Shown here: one piece after another, positions 8,178 to 16,552 of the stretch | Position numbering within the stretch: position 1 is the stretch's first letter | How the letters are laid out: every line of letters starts with the position of its first letter | DNA from: CAYMMX01 sp964391675 | GTDB taxonomy: Bacteria; Cyanobacteriota; Vampirovibrionia; Gastranaerophilales; Gastranaerophilaceae | Assembly: GCA_964391675.1 (NCBI GenBank) | Contig: CAYMMX010000010.1 | Location: forward strand, 1-63,835 | Length of the DNA: 63,835 bases | Reading direction: 5' to 3' | Made by a program: the position numbers and the translations under genes | Notes under the pieces: generated by a model | Database searches by the model: none | What the model was told of the DNA's origin: nothing | What the model saw: the letters and a program-made list of their open reading frames with translations, nothing else

Positions 8178-9106
8178 TAGGATTGGTTTTTGTAATTTTA
8201 ATATTATTTTCTGTAATTTTTTTCTTGATATGGTTATGGTTTTTCAAGGAAAATACAAAATCAGTTGAAAATTTTTATAAATTAGCAATTAAGGCATTTG
8301 AATCCGGAAATTATAGAAAAGCAAAAGCGTTTTTTTTACAAGATTCAAAAATAAATTTGAATATCGATGCTAAATTAAAATTAGGAATTTCTCATATGAA
8401 ACTAGAAGAATATGAAGATGCAAAAGCATGTTTCGAATCTGTTTTGAAAAAATCACCTAAAAACTTAGATGCTTTAATCAATTTAGCTAAAGTCATATCA
8501 TCAGAAGGCAATTATGATGAAGCAATACAACTTTTTAATAAAGTGGCAGAGATTGATTTGAAAAATTCATCCCAGAATACTATAAATATATGCAATGTCT
8601 ATTTTTCAAAAGGAGATTATGAAAAAGCATTAGAGTTGTTAAATGAGGCTAAGAATAAAAATCCCGATGATGTTGATATCCAATTTAATATAATAAAATT
8701 AAAAAGTAAGATGTGTAATATTGAAAATGATGAAGAATGCAAACAGATATTAGACGAATATATTAAATTATCCAATAGTGAAAAATTACCAAGTGATTTT
8801 TCAATAGCTATAGCGAAAGCATATGCAATTAACGGTGATTCACAAAAAGCTTTTGAATATTGCCAAAAAGCTATATCTTTAAATCCGGAGGATGTAGAGG
8901 CATACCAATTATTAGGCTTAATACAGCTTTTAATGCAGGATTTTGATAAAGCTAAGAGTAACTTAACTATAGCTCTTAATATTCAACCAAGTAATAAAGA
9001 AACACATAATATTTTTTCATATTTATTTTGTAAACAAGTAGATGACTGTCCTTTGCAAGAATGTAGAGAGAAATATTACAAATTGGTAAAAAAATACTTA
9101 AAGTAA
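8174..9106 (+). CDS. Membrane-anchored TPR protein
   Basis: The start is TTG at 8174, overlapping the TGA of the switch gene. Residues 2-24 form one membrane helix ending WLWFFKENTK. At least six tetratricopeptide repeats follow to about residue 290, for example AIKAFESGNYRKAKAFFLQD, AKLKLGISHMKLEEYEDAKA, INLAKVISSEGNYDEAIQLF and AYQLLGLIQLLMQDFDKAKS. Two cysteine pairs occur (residues about 180-193 and near the C-terminus). TPR proteins mediate assembly contacts. Its position between the switch gene and cheY suggests a motility or chemotaxis scaffold, which is an inference. Confidence 0.8.
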   Translation: MIGLVFVILILFSVIFFLIWLWFFKENTKSVENFYKLAIKAFESGNYRKAKAFFLQDSKINLNIDAKLKLGISHMKLEEYEDAKACFESVLKKSPKNLDALINLAKVISSEGNYDEAIQLFNKVAEIDLKNSSQNTINICNVYFSKGDYEKALELLNEAKNKNPDDVDIQFNIIKLKSKMCNIENDEECKQILDEYIKLSNSEKLPSDFSIAIAKAYAINGDSQKAFEYCQKAISLNPEDVEAYQLLGLIQLLMQDFDKAKSNLTIALNIQPSNKETHNIFSYLFCKQVDDCPLQECREKYYKLVKKYLK

Positions 9107-9124
9107 TATAATTTAAATAAGGTA

Positions 9125-9152
9125 TTGGTATATTAAGAAAAAGGTGTATAAT
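9125..9152 (+). promoter_or_regulatory. Candidate promoter of the cheY-cheB operon
   Basis: TTGGTA (9125-9130), a 16-base spacer, then perfect TATAAT (9147-9152), 27 bases before the cheY start. GGAG follows upstream of the ATG. This 72-base gap is one of the few places in the cluster large enough for a promoter. Confidence 0.5.
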
Positions 9153-9178
9153 ATTAGTAAAGTTGGAGAAAATTTAAA

Positions 9179-9541
9179 ATGAGTAAAAAAGTGTTGGTAA
9201 TTGATGACTCGCCATTCGTATTCAAGGCGGTTAGTAAGGCTCTTGAAGGAACGGAATGGGAAGTCGTTGGAAATGCATTAGATGGTCAATTAGGTATTGA
9301 TAAATATATTGAAACTCGTGCAGATGTTATAACTTTAGATGTTACAATGCCGGTTATGGATGGTCTTGAAACAGCTAAAAAATTGTATGAAATTAACCCA
9401 AATGCTAAAATATTAATGTTATCAGCAATGGGTGATGAAACCTTATTAAATCAGGCAAAAGAAATAGGTATACGTCACTTTTTGACTAAACCTTTTCAAC
9501 CGGCTATATTACAGCAAAAGTTAACAGAAATTTTTTCATAG
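9179..9541 (+). CDS. cheY: Chemotaxis response regulator CheY
   Basis: A 120-residue stand-alone receiver domain. The acidic pair is D9/D10, the phospho-acceptor is D54 (TLDVTMP), the switch residue is S82 (LMLSAM) and the conserved lysine is K104 (LTKPF). Phosphorylated by CheA, it would bind the FliM/FliN-type switch and change flagellar rotation. It lies 9 bases before the first CheX-like gene, matching the idea that CheX-type proteins dephosphorylate it. Confidence 0.92.
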   Translation: MSKKVLVIDDSPFVFKAVSKALEGTEWEVVGNALDGQLGIDKYIETRADVITLDVTMPVMDGLETAKKLYEINPNAKILMLSAMGDETLLNQAKEIGIRHFLTKPFQPAILQQKLTEIFS

Positions 9542-9550
9542 GGGGTTATT

Positions 9551-10060
9551 TTGATAAATGATGCGGATGCTTTAGAAAAAAAGTTTGATACTTTATTTAA
9601 TCTTGCAAAACAGTCTTTCGAAGAGATTATGCAGGAAGTGACAGGAGAAGCTATAAAAGCTGATACTGAGTTTGCGATTCAACCGGAAGACAGATTATCG
9701 CTTTGTATTATTATAGGCCTTTCCGGTAATACAAATGGCAGAATATTACTTAACACATCAGTTGAATACGGAAAAAATATTGCAGTAGCAATGAATTTTG
9801 GTGATCCATTAGATAGTGATGATGATTTACATGTATATTTGGCTGAATTTGCTAATATGTTTTGCGGTAGAGCTGCTACACATATAAATAATGCATTTGG
9901 AAAAAGAGAAATCTGGATTAGTCCTCCGGCTATTTTTTCTGCAAAAGACTTAGATATAGTTACACCAAATGTATCTTCAATGAAAGCTTATTATGAATGT
10001 CAATTAGGCAAATTCATTGTAGATATGGGATTCAGTGAGAATACATATGACGAATTTTAA
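9551..10060 (+). CDS. cheX: CheX-type CheY-P phosphatase with intact active-site motif
   Basis: 169 residues with the CheX/CheC fold pattern: GLSGNTNGRILLNTS, then the helix YLAEFANMFCGRAATHINN carrying the ExxN pair (E99, N102) used to attack CheY-phosphate, then IWISPPAIFS. The start is TTG at 9551 behind a GGGGG Shine-Dalgarno-like stretch. No CheZ is present, so this is the likely CheY-P sink. It overlaps the second, degenerate CheX-like gene. Confidence 0.85.
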   Translation: MINDADALEKKFDTLFNLAKQSFEEIMQEVTGEAIKADTEFAIQPEDRLSLCIIIGLSGNTNGRILLNTSVEYGKNIAVAMNFGDPLDSDDDLHVYLAEFANMFCGRAATHINNAFGKREIWISPPAIFSAKDLDIVTPNVSSMKAYYECQLGKFIVDMGFSENTYDEF

Positions 10061-10541
10061 TCTAAATGATATTTTTGTACAAATTTTTAATGATTTATTT
10101 TCTTATGTTGGAATAAATCATAAATTTATGTGCGAAGTACCATCTAGTACATTAAATTCTACAGAAGAAGTGAATACTTTAGTTGGGATTTCAGGTGATA
10201 TGGAAGGCAATATAATGTTTGGCTATACTGATAAAACAGCTAAAGAAATTGCTTCAAAGTTAATAGGAACAAATAAAATTGACAAAATTGATATTTATGT
10301 AAAATCGGCTTTGGCAGACTTTTATTCTGAATTCTGTAGACGATTTACTCATAAATTAAAAGTAGAAACCGCATTTAATATATCAAGCGGTGAAAAAAAC
10401 TACATCTTATTATCTTCAAATCCTACTTATATAGCAGGTGAAGATATGTTCGGGGCAATCAGTAAAGTACCATCAAAAAAACTATTTTTCAAAGTAAATG
10501 GTGAAAAATTTGGTATAGCATACAGTTTGGAACAAAAATGA
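10047..10541 (+). CDS. Second CheX-like protein, active site degenerate
   Basis: 164 residues from the ATG at 10047, which overlaps the previous stop (a GTG at 10035 in the same frame is the alternative start). It keeps the CheX landmarks LVGISGDMEGNIMFGY and LSSNPTYIAGEDM. The helix that should carry ExxN reads LADFYSEF, giving Asp and Ser instead of Glu and Asn, so phosphatase activity is doubtful. It may dimerise with the upstream CheX or bind CheY-P without hydrolysing it. The stop TGA overlaps the cheA ATG (ATGA). Confidence 0.75.
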   Translation: MTNFNLNDIFVQIFNDLFSYVGINHKFMCEVPSSTLNSTEEVNTLVGISGDMEGNIMFGYTDKTAKEIASKLIGTNKIDKIDIYVKSALADFYSEFCRRFTHKLKVETAFNISSGEKNYILLSSNPTYIAGEDMFGAISKVPSKKLFFKVNGEKFGIAYSLEQK

Positions 10542-12703
10542 TGGATAAATTTCAAGAAATACATATAGAAAAAGATTTTTGGGATGACTTTATAGTAGAA
10601 GCATTCGAACATATTGATGCCATTGAATCAAATGCAATGGATTTGGAAAAGAACCCTGACAATATGGATATTATACACACTATGTTTAGGGCATTCCATA
10701 CGATAAAAGGTTTGTCAGGATTTGTTGAGCATACTATAATTCAAGAAGTTGCCCACAAAACTGAGACAATGATGGATTTATGCCGTAAGGGTGAATTAAA
10801 AGTCAGTACTAAAATCGTTGATGCAATTTTAAAATCTTCTGATTATGTAAAACAGCTTTGTGATGATATTGAAGCTTACAAAAATCAGGAATTAATTAGT
10901 AATATAGAAAATCTTATTAATACTCTGGAAGAGCTTTCTAATTCAGAATTATTCTCCAATGCTCCGGAACAAGTTAATGAACAAATTCAAGTAGAAATAT
11001 CAGACGGTGAAAATTCTCAGGAGCAGACCACAGTAAATGATGAGATTAATACTTCAGTTGATACTTCTTCAGAAAATGATTTAGATCTTTTCGATAAGGA
11101 AATATCAGAGTTTGAGAAACAAACTTCTACTATTGAACAAGAGGTAAACAATGATGAGTCGAAACAAATTGCTGAACAACATGAAAGTGTTGAAGAAAAT
11201 TCCAATATAGAATATAACCAAACAGAACAGAATTTTGCAAATGAACAGCCAACTTATGAAAAAGAAACTGTGGAGTTTTCTTTAGATACAAATGAAAATG
11301 AGCAAGACAATCAAATTCAAGAAGAAGCTAATAACAAAAATACTGATATGATTGAATTTGAGATTAAAGGTAATGAAGAACAAAAAAATGAAGAAATTAA
11401 AAATCCTGAATCAAATGAACCTTTATCTCCTGATGATATAGCAAAAAAAGAATTTCAAAATTCTGTTATAGATAAATTAAAAGGATCTCAAATAAAAGAA
11501 GAGACACCAAAAGATTCTTCTTCTAAGCAGTCTTCGGCGAATGAAGAATACATGAAAGTTGCTAATCATAAAATTGATCACCTTGTTGATATGATGGGTG
11601 AATTGATAATAAATCAGGCACTTATTGAGCAGTATGTTTCAGTTAATTATAGTGATGATAGACAATTAGTTGCTAATATGTCAGGTTTTTTAAGAATTAC
11701 CCGTGAACTGCAAAATCTTTCAATGTCTTTAAGAATGGTTGCTTTAAAACCTACTTTTCAAAAACTTGCCAGAATAGCAAGAGATACAATTCAAGAATTA
11801 AAAAAAGACGTTGAATTTGTTATGTCCGGTGAAGCTACAGAAATAGATAGAGCAGTTGCAGAGAAACTTCTTGATCCTTTGGTGCATATGATAAAAAATG
11901 CTATATCTCATGGAATTGAAGAAACATCAGCACAAAGAGTTGAGATTGATAAAGCACCAAAAGCAAGAGTTGAACTTAATGCTTACAGTAAACGCGGGAA
12001 AATATTTATAGAAGTTAAAGACGATGGTAAAGGTATAAATACAGAGATAGTTTATAACAAAGCGTTGGAGAAAGGATTAATTGATCCTGCAAGGACATAT
12101 ACCGATGCCGAAATAAAAGAATTTATAATGTTACCGGGATTTTCGACTGCAAAAGTTGTTGATAATATATCAGGTCGCGGTGTTGGAATGGATGTTGTAA
12201 AAACCCAAATTTTGAAACTTGGTGGAAAAGTAGAAATTCAAAGTTCTTTAAATATTGGTTCTACATTTACACTTGAAGTTCCTGTAAATCATGCTATCAT
12301 GAATGGTACGATTATTGAAATTAATGAACAGCACTTTGTTGTTCCTACTGTGAATGTGAAAGAGTTTTTACAACCTTCTGAGTCTCAGTGGATTTTCACT
12401 AAATCAAAGCGAACTATGATAAAGGTAAGGGATAATATTATTCCTATAGTTCCTCTTTCTACTTTTTTCAAAGGGATTAAAGAGCCGGATAAAGTTCCTT
12501 TAGTTATGGTTTTAGAACTGGATCAAGAATTGAGAGCAATACCTATAGTAAATGTTATTAATAGACAAGAAGTTGTAGTAAAACCTGTTGGCACTGAGTT
12601 TTCTCACCTTAAATATATTTCAGGAATGTCAATTTTAGGCACAGGAAAAGTTTCTTTAATTTTAGATATTGATTACCTATTTAGAAAGGAGGTAAAAGAA
12701 TAA
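10538..12703 (+). CDS. cheA: Chemotaxis histidine kinase CheA
   Basis: 721 residues. The P1/HPt domain is at 10-120, with the phosphorylated histidine H54 in FRAFHTIKGLSGF. A long Glu/Asn/Gln-rich linker runs from about 130 to 335, where I recognise no P2 CheY-binding domain. P3 dimerisation is at about 335-395. The P4 ATPase has N-box VHMIKNAISHGIE (about 450), G1 DDGKGI (about 496) and G2 GRGVGMDVV (about 550). The CheW-like P5 is at 585-720. It autophosphorylates under receptor control and passes phosphate to CheY and CheB. It overlaps the CheX-like gene upstream and touches cheW. Confidence 0.95.
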   Translation: MMDKFQEIHIEKDFWDDFIVEAFEHIDAIESNAMDLEKNPDNMDIIHTMFRAFHTIKGLSGFVEHTIIQEVAHKTETMMDLCRKGELKVSTKIVDAILKSSDYVKQLCDDIEAYKNQELISNIENLINTLEELSNSELFSNAPEQVNEQIQVEISDGENSQEQTTVNDEINTSVDTSSENDLDLFDKEISEFEKQTSTIEQEVNNDESKQIAEQHESVEENSNIEYNQTEQNFANEQPTYEKETVEFSLDTNENEQDNQIQEEANNKNTDMIEFEIKGNEEQKNEEIKNPESNEPLSPDDIAKKEFQNSVIDKLKGSQIKEETPKDSSSKQSSANEEYMKVANHKIDHLVDMMGELIINQALIEQYVSVNYSDDRQLVANMSGFLRITRELQNLSMSLRMVALKPTFQKLARIARDTIQELKKDVEFVMSGEATEIDRAVAEKLLDPLVHMIKNAISHGIEETSAQRVEIDKAPKARVELNAYSKRGKIFIEVKDDGKGINTEIVYNKALEKGLIDPARTYTDAEIKEFIMLPGFSTAKVVDNISGRGVGMDVVKTQILKLGGKVEIQSSLNIGSTFTLEVPVNHAIMNGTIIEINEQHFVVPTVNVKEFLQPSESQWIFTKSKRTMIKVRDNIIPIVPLSTFFKGIKEPDKVPLVMVLELDQELRAIPIVNVINRQEVVVKPVGTEFSHLKYISGMSILGTGKVSLILDIDYLFRKEVKE

Positions 12704-13191
12704 TGGCTGAAACATATCAAAAGCTGCTTACATTTTCTTTAGGAAGTGAGGGGTATGGCGTTTCTATTATAAAAATCAAGGAAATAATAGGAATGATGGA
12801 TATTACTCCTATTCCACGGACACCGGAATTTATTAAAGGTGTAATTAATTTACGCGGAAGAATTATTCCTGTAATGGATTTGAGAATAAAATTCGGCATG
12901 GAACCAAAAGAATATAATGAGCGAACATGTATTATAGTTGCTGAAGTTTTAATGAATGGACTTCAAAAACTTCTTGGTATAGTTGTAGACATGGTTTCAG
13001 AAGTTGTAACAATTTCTGATGATCAAATAGAACCTCCTCCTGAGTATGGTACAAATTTACAGCATAGCGCTATTTTAGGAATAGGGAAAATTAAGGACAG
13101 AGTAGTCATTATATTAGATATTGATGAAGTATTTTTGTGTGACGAATTAATAAATATGTTAGATAACGTAAAGGAATTGCAAAATGTTTAA
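12703..13191 (+). CDS. cheW: Chemotaxis coupling protein CheW
   Basis: 162 residues forming one CheW SH3-like domain: LLTFSLGSEGYGVSIIKIKE, PIPRTPEFIKGVINLRGRII and PVMDLRIKFGM are the family hallmarks, with ILGIGKIKDRVVIILDIDEV at the C-terminal side. It bridges receptors and CheA. AAGGAGG lies upstream, inside the end of cheA, and the stop overlaps the mcp start by 8 bases. Confidence 0.93.
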   Translation: MAETYQKLLTFSLGSEGYGVSIIKIKEIIGMMDITPIPRTPEFIKGVINLRGRIIPVMDLRIKFGMEPKEYNERTCIIVAEVLMNGLQKLLGIVVDMVSEVVTISDDQIEPPPEYGTNLQHSAILGIGKIKDRVVIILDIDEVFLCDELINMLDNVKELQNV

Positions 13192-14407
13192 TAGTTTTTC
13201 AAATTTTAAAATCGGATTAAAAATTGTATTAGGAATTCTTTTTGTAGAATTTATTTCACTTGCCAGTGGTTTTACAATGGGTAGAAATTTGACATCACCT
13301 CTTGTTGTTACAGGTTGTTTGTCTACAATTATTATTTCTCAGTATATAGCCTGGTTAGTATCAGATAATATTTCTAAGTCAGTTAAAAAGGTTTTAGGTG
13401 ATTTGTCTGAAACCTCAGAAAGTCTTACTACATTGTCAGCAAGCTTAACAACAACGGCGCATAAATTGGCAGAAGGTTCTGGTGAGCAAGCAGCATCGAT
13501 TCAGGAAACATCTTCTACATTAGAAGAATCTTCTTCTATGGTACATCAAACTACTCAGAACACTAAAGAAGCGGAAATTCTTGCAAGACGTACGAAAGAA
13601 GCTGCTAATAAAGGAAATTCCGAAATGGGAATAATGTTAGAGGCTATGCAGGAATTAAAAAAATCAAGTACAGAAATTTCAAAAATTATAAAAGTAATTG
13701 ATGAAATTGCTTTCCAAACAAATATATTGTCACTAAATGCTGCAGTTGAGGCTGCACGTGCAGGTGATGCAGGTAAAGGGTTTGCGGTTGTTGCAGAAGA
13801 AGTAAGAACTCTTGCTCAAAGAAGTGCGCAAGCTGCAAAAGATACAGCAAATATTATTGAAAGTAATATTACACTATCTGAAAAATGTTTATCAATTACA
13901 GATCAAGTTAACTTATCATTAAACGAAATTAATGATGAATCGGCTAAGGTTAGCGAATTATTGGAAGAAATTTCTACGGCCAGTCAAGAACAAGAAATTG
14001 GAATTGGGCAAATTAATCAAGCTATATCACAAATGGAGCATGTTCTTCACTCAAATGCGGCTACTGCACAAGAAAGTGCTACTTCTGCAGATCAATTGAG
14101 TGTTTATTCCGAAACTATAAAAAGTATAATGCATTCATTAAGCAGCTTAATTAATGGTATTGAAAATGCAAGTTCTGCAATAGGTCGTAACATTCTTAAA
14201 TTTAAGCCGTCAGCAAAAGTTAATTCTGTTAGAAAGACAGAATCTGTAAAGAAGATTGATGCAAGCAGTAAAGCAAATAAGGTTAAAAAATTAGAAGTTT
14301 CAAATAAAAAGGATTTACAAGTTAGTTCACATCAACCAGCGTTAGCAAAGGTTAATAACGCTAAATCTGTATCTCCTGAGGAAATAATTCCTTTAGATGA
14401 CTTTTAA
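13184..14407 (+). CDS. Methyl-accepting chemotaxis protein with minimal sensor region
   Basis: 407 residues. Two membrane helices (about 10-30 and 40-60) are separated by only about 10 residues, so no extracellular ligand domain exists. A long coiled coil follows, with the conserved tip IDEIAFQTNILSLNAAVEAA near residue 182 and GKGFAVVAEEVRTLAQRS. Glutamine- and serine-rich bundle segments suit methylation by CheR and CheB next door. The C-terminal 60 residues are Lys/Ser/Val-rich, with no classical NWETF pentapeptide. It may sense through the membrane or through partners, including possibly the soluble hydrogenase-like receptor upstream (inference). Confidence 0.9.
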   Translation: MFNSFSNFKIGLKIVLGILFVEFISLASGFTMGRNLTSPLVVTGCLSTIIISQYIAWLVSDNISKSVKKVLGDLSETSESLTTLSASLTTTAHKLAEGSGEQAASIQETSSTLEESSSMVHQTTQNTKEAEILARRTKEAANKGNSEMGIMLEAMQELKKSSTEISKIIKVIDEIAFQTNILSLNAAVEAARAGDAGKGFAVVAEEVRTLAQRSAQAAKDTANIIESNITLSEKCLSITDQVNLSLNEINDESAKVSELLEEISTASQEQEIGIGQINQAISQMEHVLHSNAATAQESATSADQLSVYSETIKSIMHSLSSLINGIENASSAIGRNILKFKPSAKVNSVRKTESVKKIDASSKANKVKKLEVSNKKDLQVSSHQPALAKVNNAKSVSPEEIIPLDDF

Positions 14408-14446
14408 TATTAACTATTGCAAGATTAGTCCGGTATAAGGAATAGT

Positions 14447-15283
14447 ATGGAACTAGCAAAAATTATTACAATAGAGCCACGGTATTTAGATTTATTTTGC
14501 GAATACCTGTACAAAAACATGGGGATATATACTGAGCCAAGCAAGAAAAACTTGCTTGCTCAGAAATTATCCAAGTTGATGCAAGAAAGTGGAATTATAA
14601 ATGCAGGTGAATATTATCACTTTATAGTGTCACCTCCGATTTCGGAAAAACAAAAAGATTTAAAAAATAAATTTATAGATACTGTAACCGTTCATAAAAC
14701 AAATTTTTTTAGAGAAAATAATCATTTCGAATTTCTGCAAAGAAATATCAGCGACATAATCAATGATAGCCAATCTGCAAAATTTTCAGGTGAACTCAGG
14801 GTATGGAGTTCCGCTTGTTCTACCGGAGAAGAAGCTTATACTTTAGCTATGTTGTTGAAAGAAATTTTGCCATCTAATATCAGACCGAAAATCTTAGCTA
14901 CGGATATTAGTCCGGATAGTATAAGAAAAGCATTAGAAGGGAATTATAAATTTGGTCCCGAGGATAATATAACTAATTATTATATTAATAAATATTTTAA
15001 TAAAGTTGGTCCCAGTTGGGTAATTTCACCAGAAATTAAGAGTTATGTTACTTTTAGATTATTTAATTTAATGGAATCTTTTCCTTTTAAAAATCCATTT
15101 GATGTAATCTTTTGTAGAAATGTAATGATTTATTTTGACAAAGAGGTTCAGGAAAGATTGGTGAATAATTTTTATAATGCTCTTTCTAAGAAAGGTTTTT
15201 TATTCATAGGTCACTCTGAAAGTTTAATTCAATTAAAACATTCTTTTAAATATTTTGAACCTACAATTTATAATAAAGGATAA
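14447..15283 (+). CDS. cheR: Chemotaxis protein methyltransferase CheR
   Basis: 278 residues. An alpha-helical N-terminal domain is followed by the SAM-binding core: VHKTNFFRE, RVWSSACSTGEEAYTLAML (motif I), ILATDISPDSIRKAL, FDVIFCRNVMIYFD and FIGHSESL. It methylates glutamates on chemoreceptors, opposing CheB encoded 18 bases downstream. Confidence 0.94.
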   Translation: MELAKIITIEPRYLDLFCEYLYKNMGIYTEPSKKNLLAQKLSKLMQESGIINAGEYYHFIVSPPISEKQKDLKNKFIDTVTVHKTNFFRENNHFEFLQRNISDIINDSQSAKFSGELRVWSSACSTGEEAYTLAMLLKEILPSNIRPKILATDISPDSIRKALEGNYKFGPEDNITNYYINKYFNKVGPSWVISPEIKSYVTFRLFNLMESFPFKNPFDVIFCRNVMIYFDKEVQERLVNNFYNALSKKGFLFIGHSESLIQLKHSFKYFEPTIYNKG

Positions 15284-15301
15284 TCAGTAAAAGAGGTTAA
15301 T

Positions 15302-16336
15302 ATGCCAATAAAAGTATTAATTATAGACGATTCTGCAATGATAAGAAAAGTTTTTGAACAAGAACTTTCTAAAGACCCGGAGATAGAAGTTGTTGGTACC
15401 GCACCAGATCCTTTTGTCGGAAGAGATAAGATTGTTTATTTAAAGCCTGATGTTGTAACTTTAGATATAGAAATGCCAAGAATGGATGGTTTGACTTTTC
15501 TAGGTAAATTAATGCAGCATTATCCTATTCCTGTTGTGGTAGTTAGTTCCTTAGCTAAAAAAGGAGGGGATGTTGCATTAAAAGCAATGGAATTGGGTGC
15601 TGTAGAAGTTTTATCAAAGCCAGGGAGCGCTTATTCGGTAGGTGATATGAGTGAACAGCTTATAGAAAAAGTTAAGGCAGCTTCAAAGGTAAAAGTTTTC
15701 AAGACGTCAGATTCTAATAGATTTAATACAAACTCTTCCGCTCAGGTTGCTTCTATTTCAGTTAAAACAACAAATAAAATAATTGCAATCGGTGCATCAA
15801 CAGGTGGGACGGATGCATTGAGAGAAGTAATTTCAGCTCTGCCTGAGAACTCACCTCCTGTTGTTGTTGTCCAACATATGCCACAAAATTTCACAAAAGC
15901 TTTTGCTGATAGACTTAACGGTATATGTCGCGTAAATGTTAAAGAGGCTGTTGATGGTGAATATTTAGCAACAGGAAAAGTTTTAATAGCACCAGGTAAT
16001 CAACATATGGAAATAAGAAGAAGTGGTATAAATTACTATGTTACATTATTTGATGGTCCTATGATGTTTCATCAAAGACCTGCGGTAGAAATTCTTTTTA
16101 ATTCTGTGGCTAAATATGCAGGGCAAAACGCTGTAGGCGCTATTCTTACCGGTATGGGTAAAGACGGAGCACAGGGCCTTTTAAACATGAGAAATTCCGG
16201 AGCAAATACAATTGCTCAAGATGAAAAAAGTTGTATAGTTTTTGGTATGCCAAAAGAAGCAATTGAATTAGGTGCTGCGCAAGTTATAAAACCTTTAAAT
16301 CAAATTGCTCAAACTATTTTAAATTTTTGTGATTAA
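15302..16336 (+). CDS. cheB: Chemoreceptor glutamate methylesterase CheB
   Basis: 344 residues. The N-terminal receiver domain has IIDDSAMIR and the phospho-acceptor Asp in TLDIEMPRMDG. A linker at about 125-155 leads to the esterase/deamidase domain with the catalytic Ser (IGASTGGTDAL), His (VVVQHMPQNF) and Asp (ILTGMGKDGA). It demethylates receptors when phosphorylated by CheA. It is the last gene of the che operon; no CheD is seen. Confidence 0.95.
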   Translation: MPIKVLIIDDSAMIRKVFEQELSKDPEIEVVGTAPDPFVGRDKIVYLKPDVVTLDIEMPRMDGLTFLGKLMQHYPIPVVVVSSLAKKGGDVALKAMELGAVEVLSKPGSAYSVGDMSEQLIEKVKAASKVKVFKTSDSNRFNTNSSAQVASISVKTTNKIIAIGASTGGTDALREVISALPENSPPVVVVQHMPQNFTKAFADRLNGICRVNVKEAVDGEYLATGKVLIAPGNQHMEIRRSGINYYVTLFDGPMMFHQRPAVEILFNSVAKYAGQNAVGAILTGMGKDGAQGLLNMRNSGANTIAQDEKSCIVFGMPKEAIELGAAQVIKPLNQIAQTILNFCD

Positions 16337-16552
16337 GCTACTTTTAAATTAAGAATTTCCAGTGTCCGCTGAGAAAAGATAAAAGCCACATATAGCCTTG
16401 GTGATATGGTAGATTTACTTTTACAAGCCTTAATTATAACCACTTTTGTAACATTTGTTAACAAAACATTCTTTTTTATTAAAGAAATTAAAGAAATAAT
16501 CCGATATTCAAAGTAAGGAAATTTAACTTTACAAAATAAAGGGGTATCAGAA
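16337..16552. other. Intergenic region after cheB
   Basis: 216 bases without a credible gene. No clear terminator hairpin is visible after cheB. The right part holds the sigma-28-like site described separately and a GGGG Shine-Dalgarno-like stretch before the next ATG. An antisense open frame across this gap has no supporting start context. Confidence 0.5.
16480..16507 (+). promoter_or_regulatory. Candidate sigma-28 (FliA)-type promoter
   Basis: TAAAGAAA (16480-16487) and TCCGATAT (16500-16507) match the flagellar sigma-28 consensus TAAA and GCCGATAA at nearly every position. The gap from TAAA to the -10 is 16 bases; the usual spacing is 15. It ends 45 bases before the start codon of the next gene. 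Confidence 0.5.
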
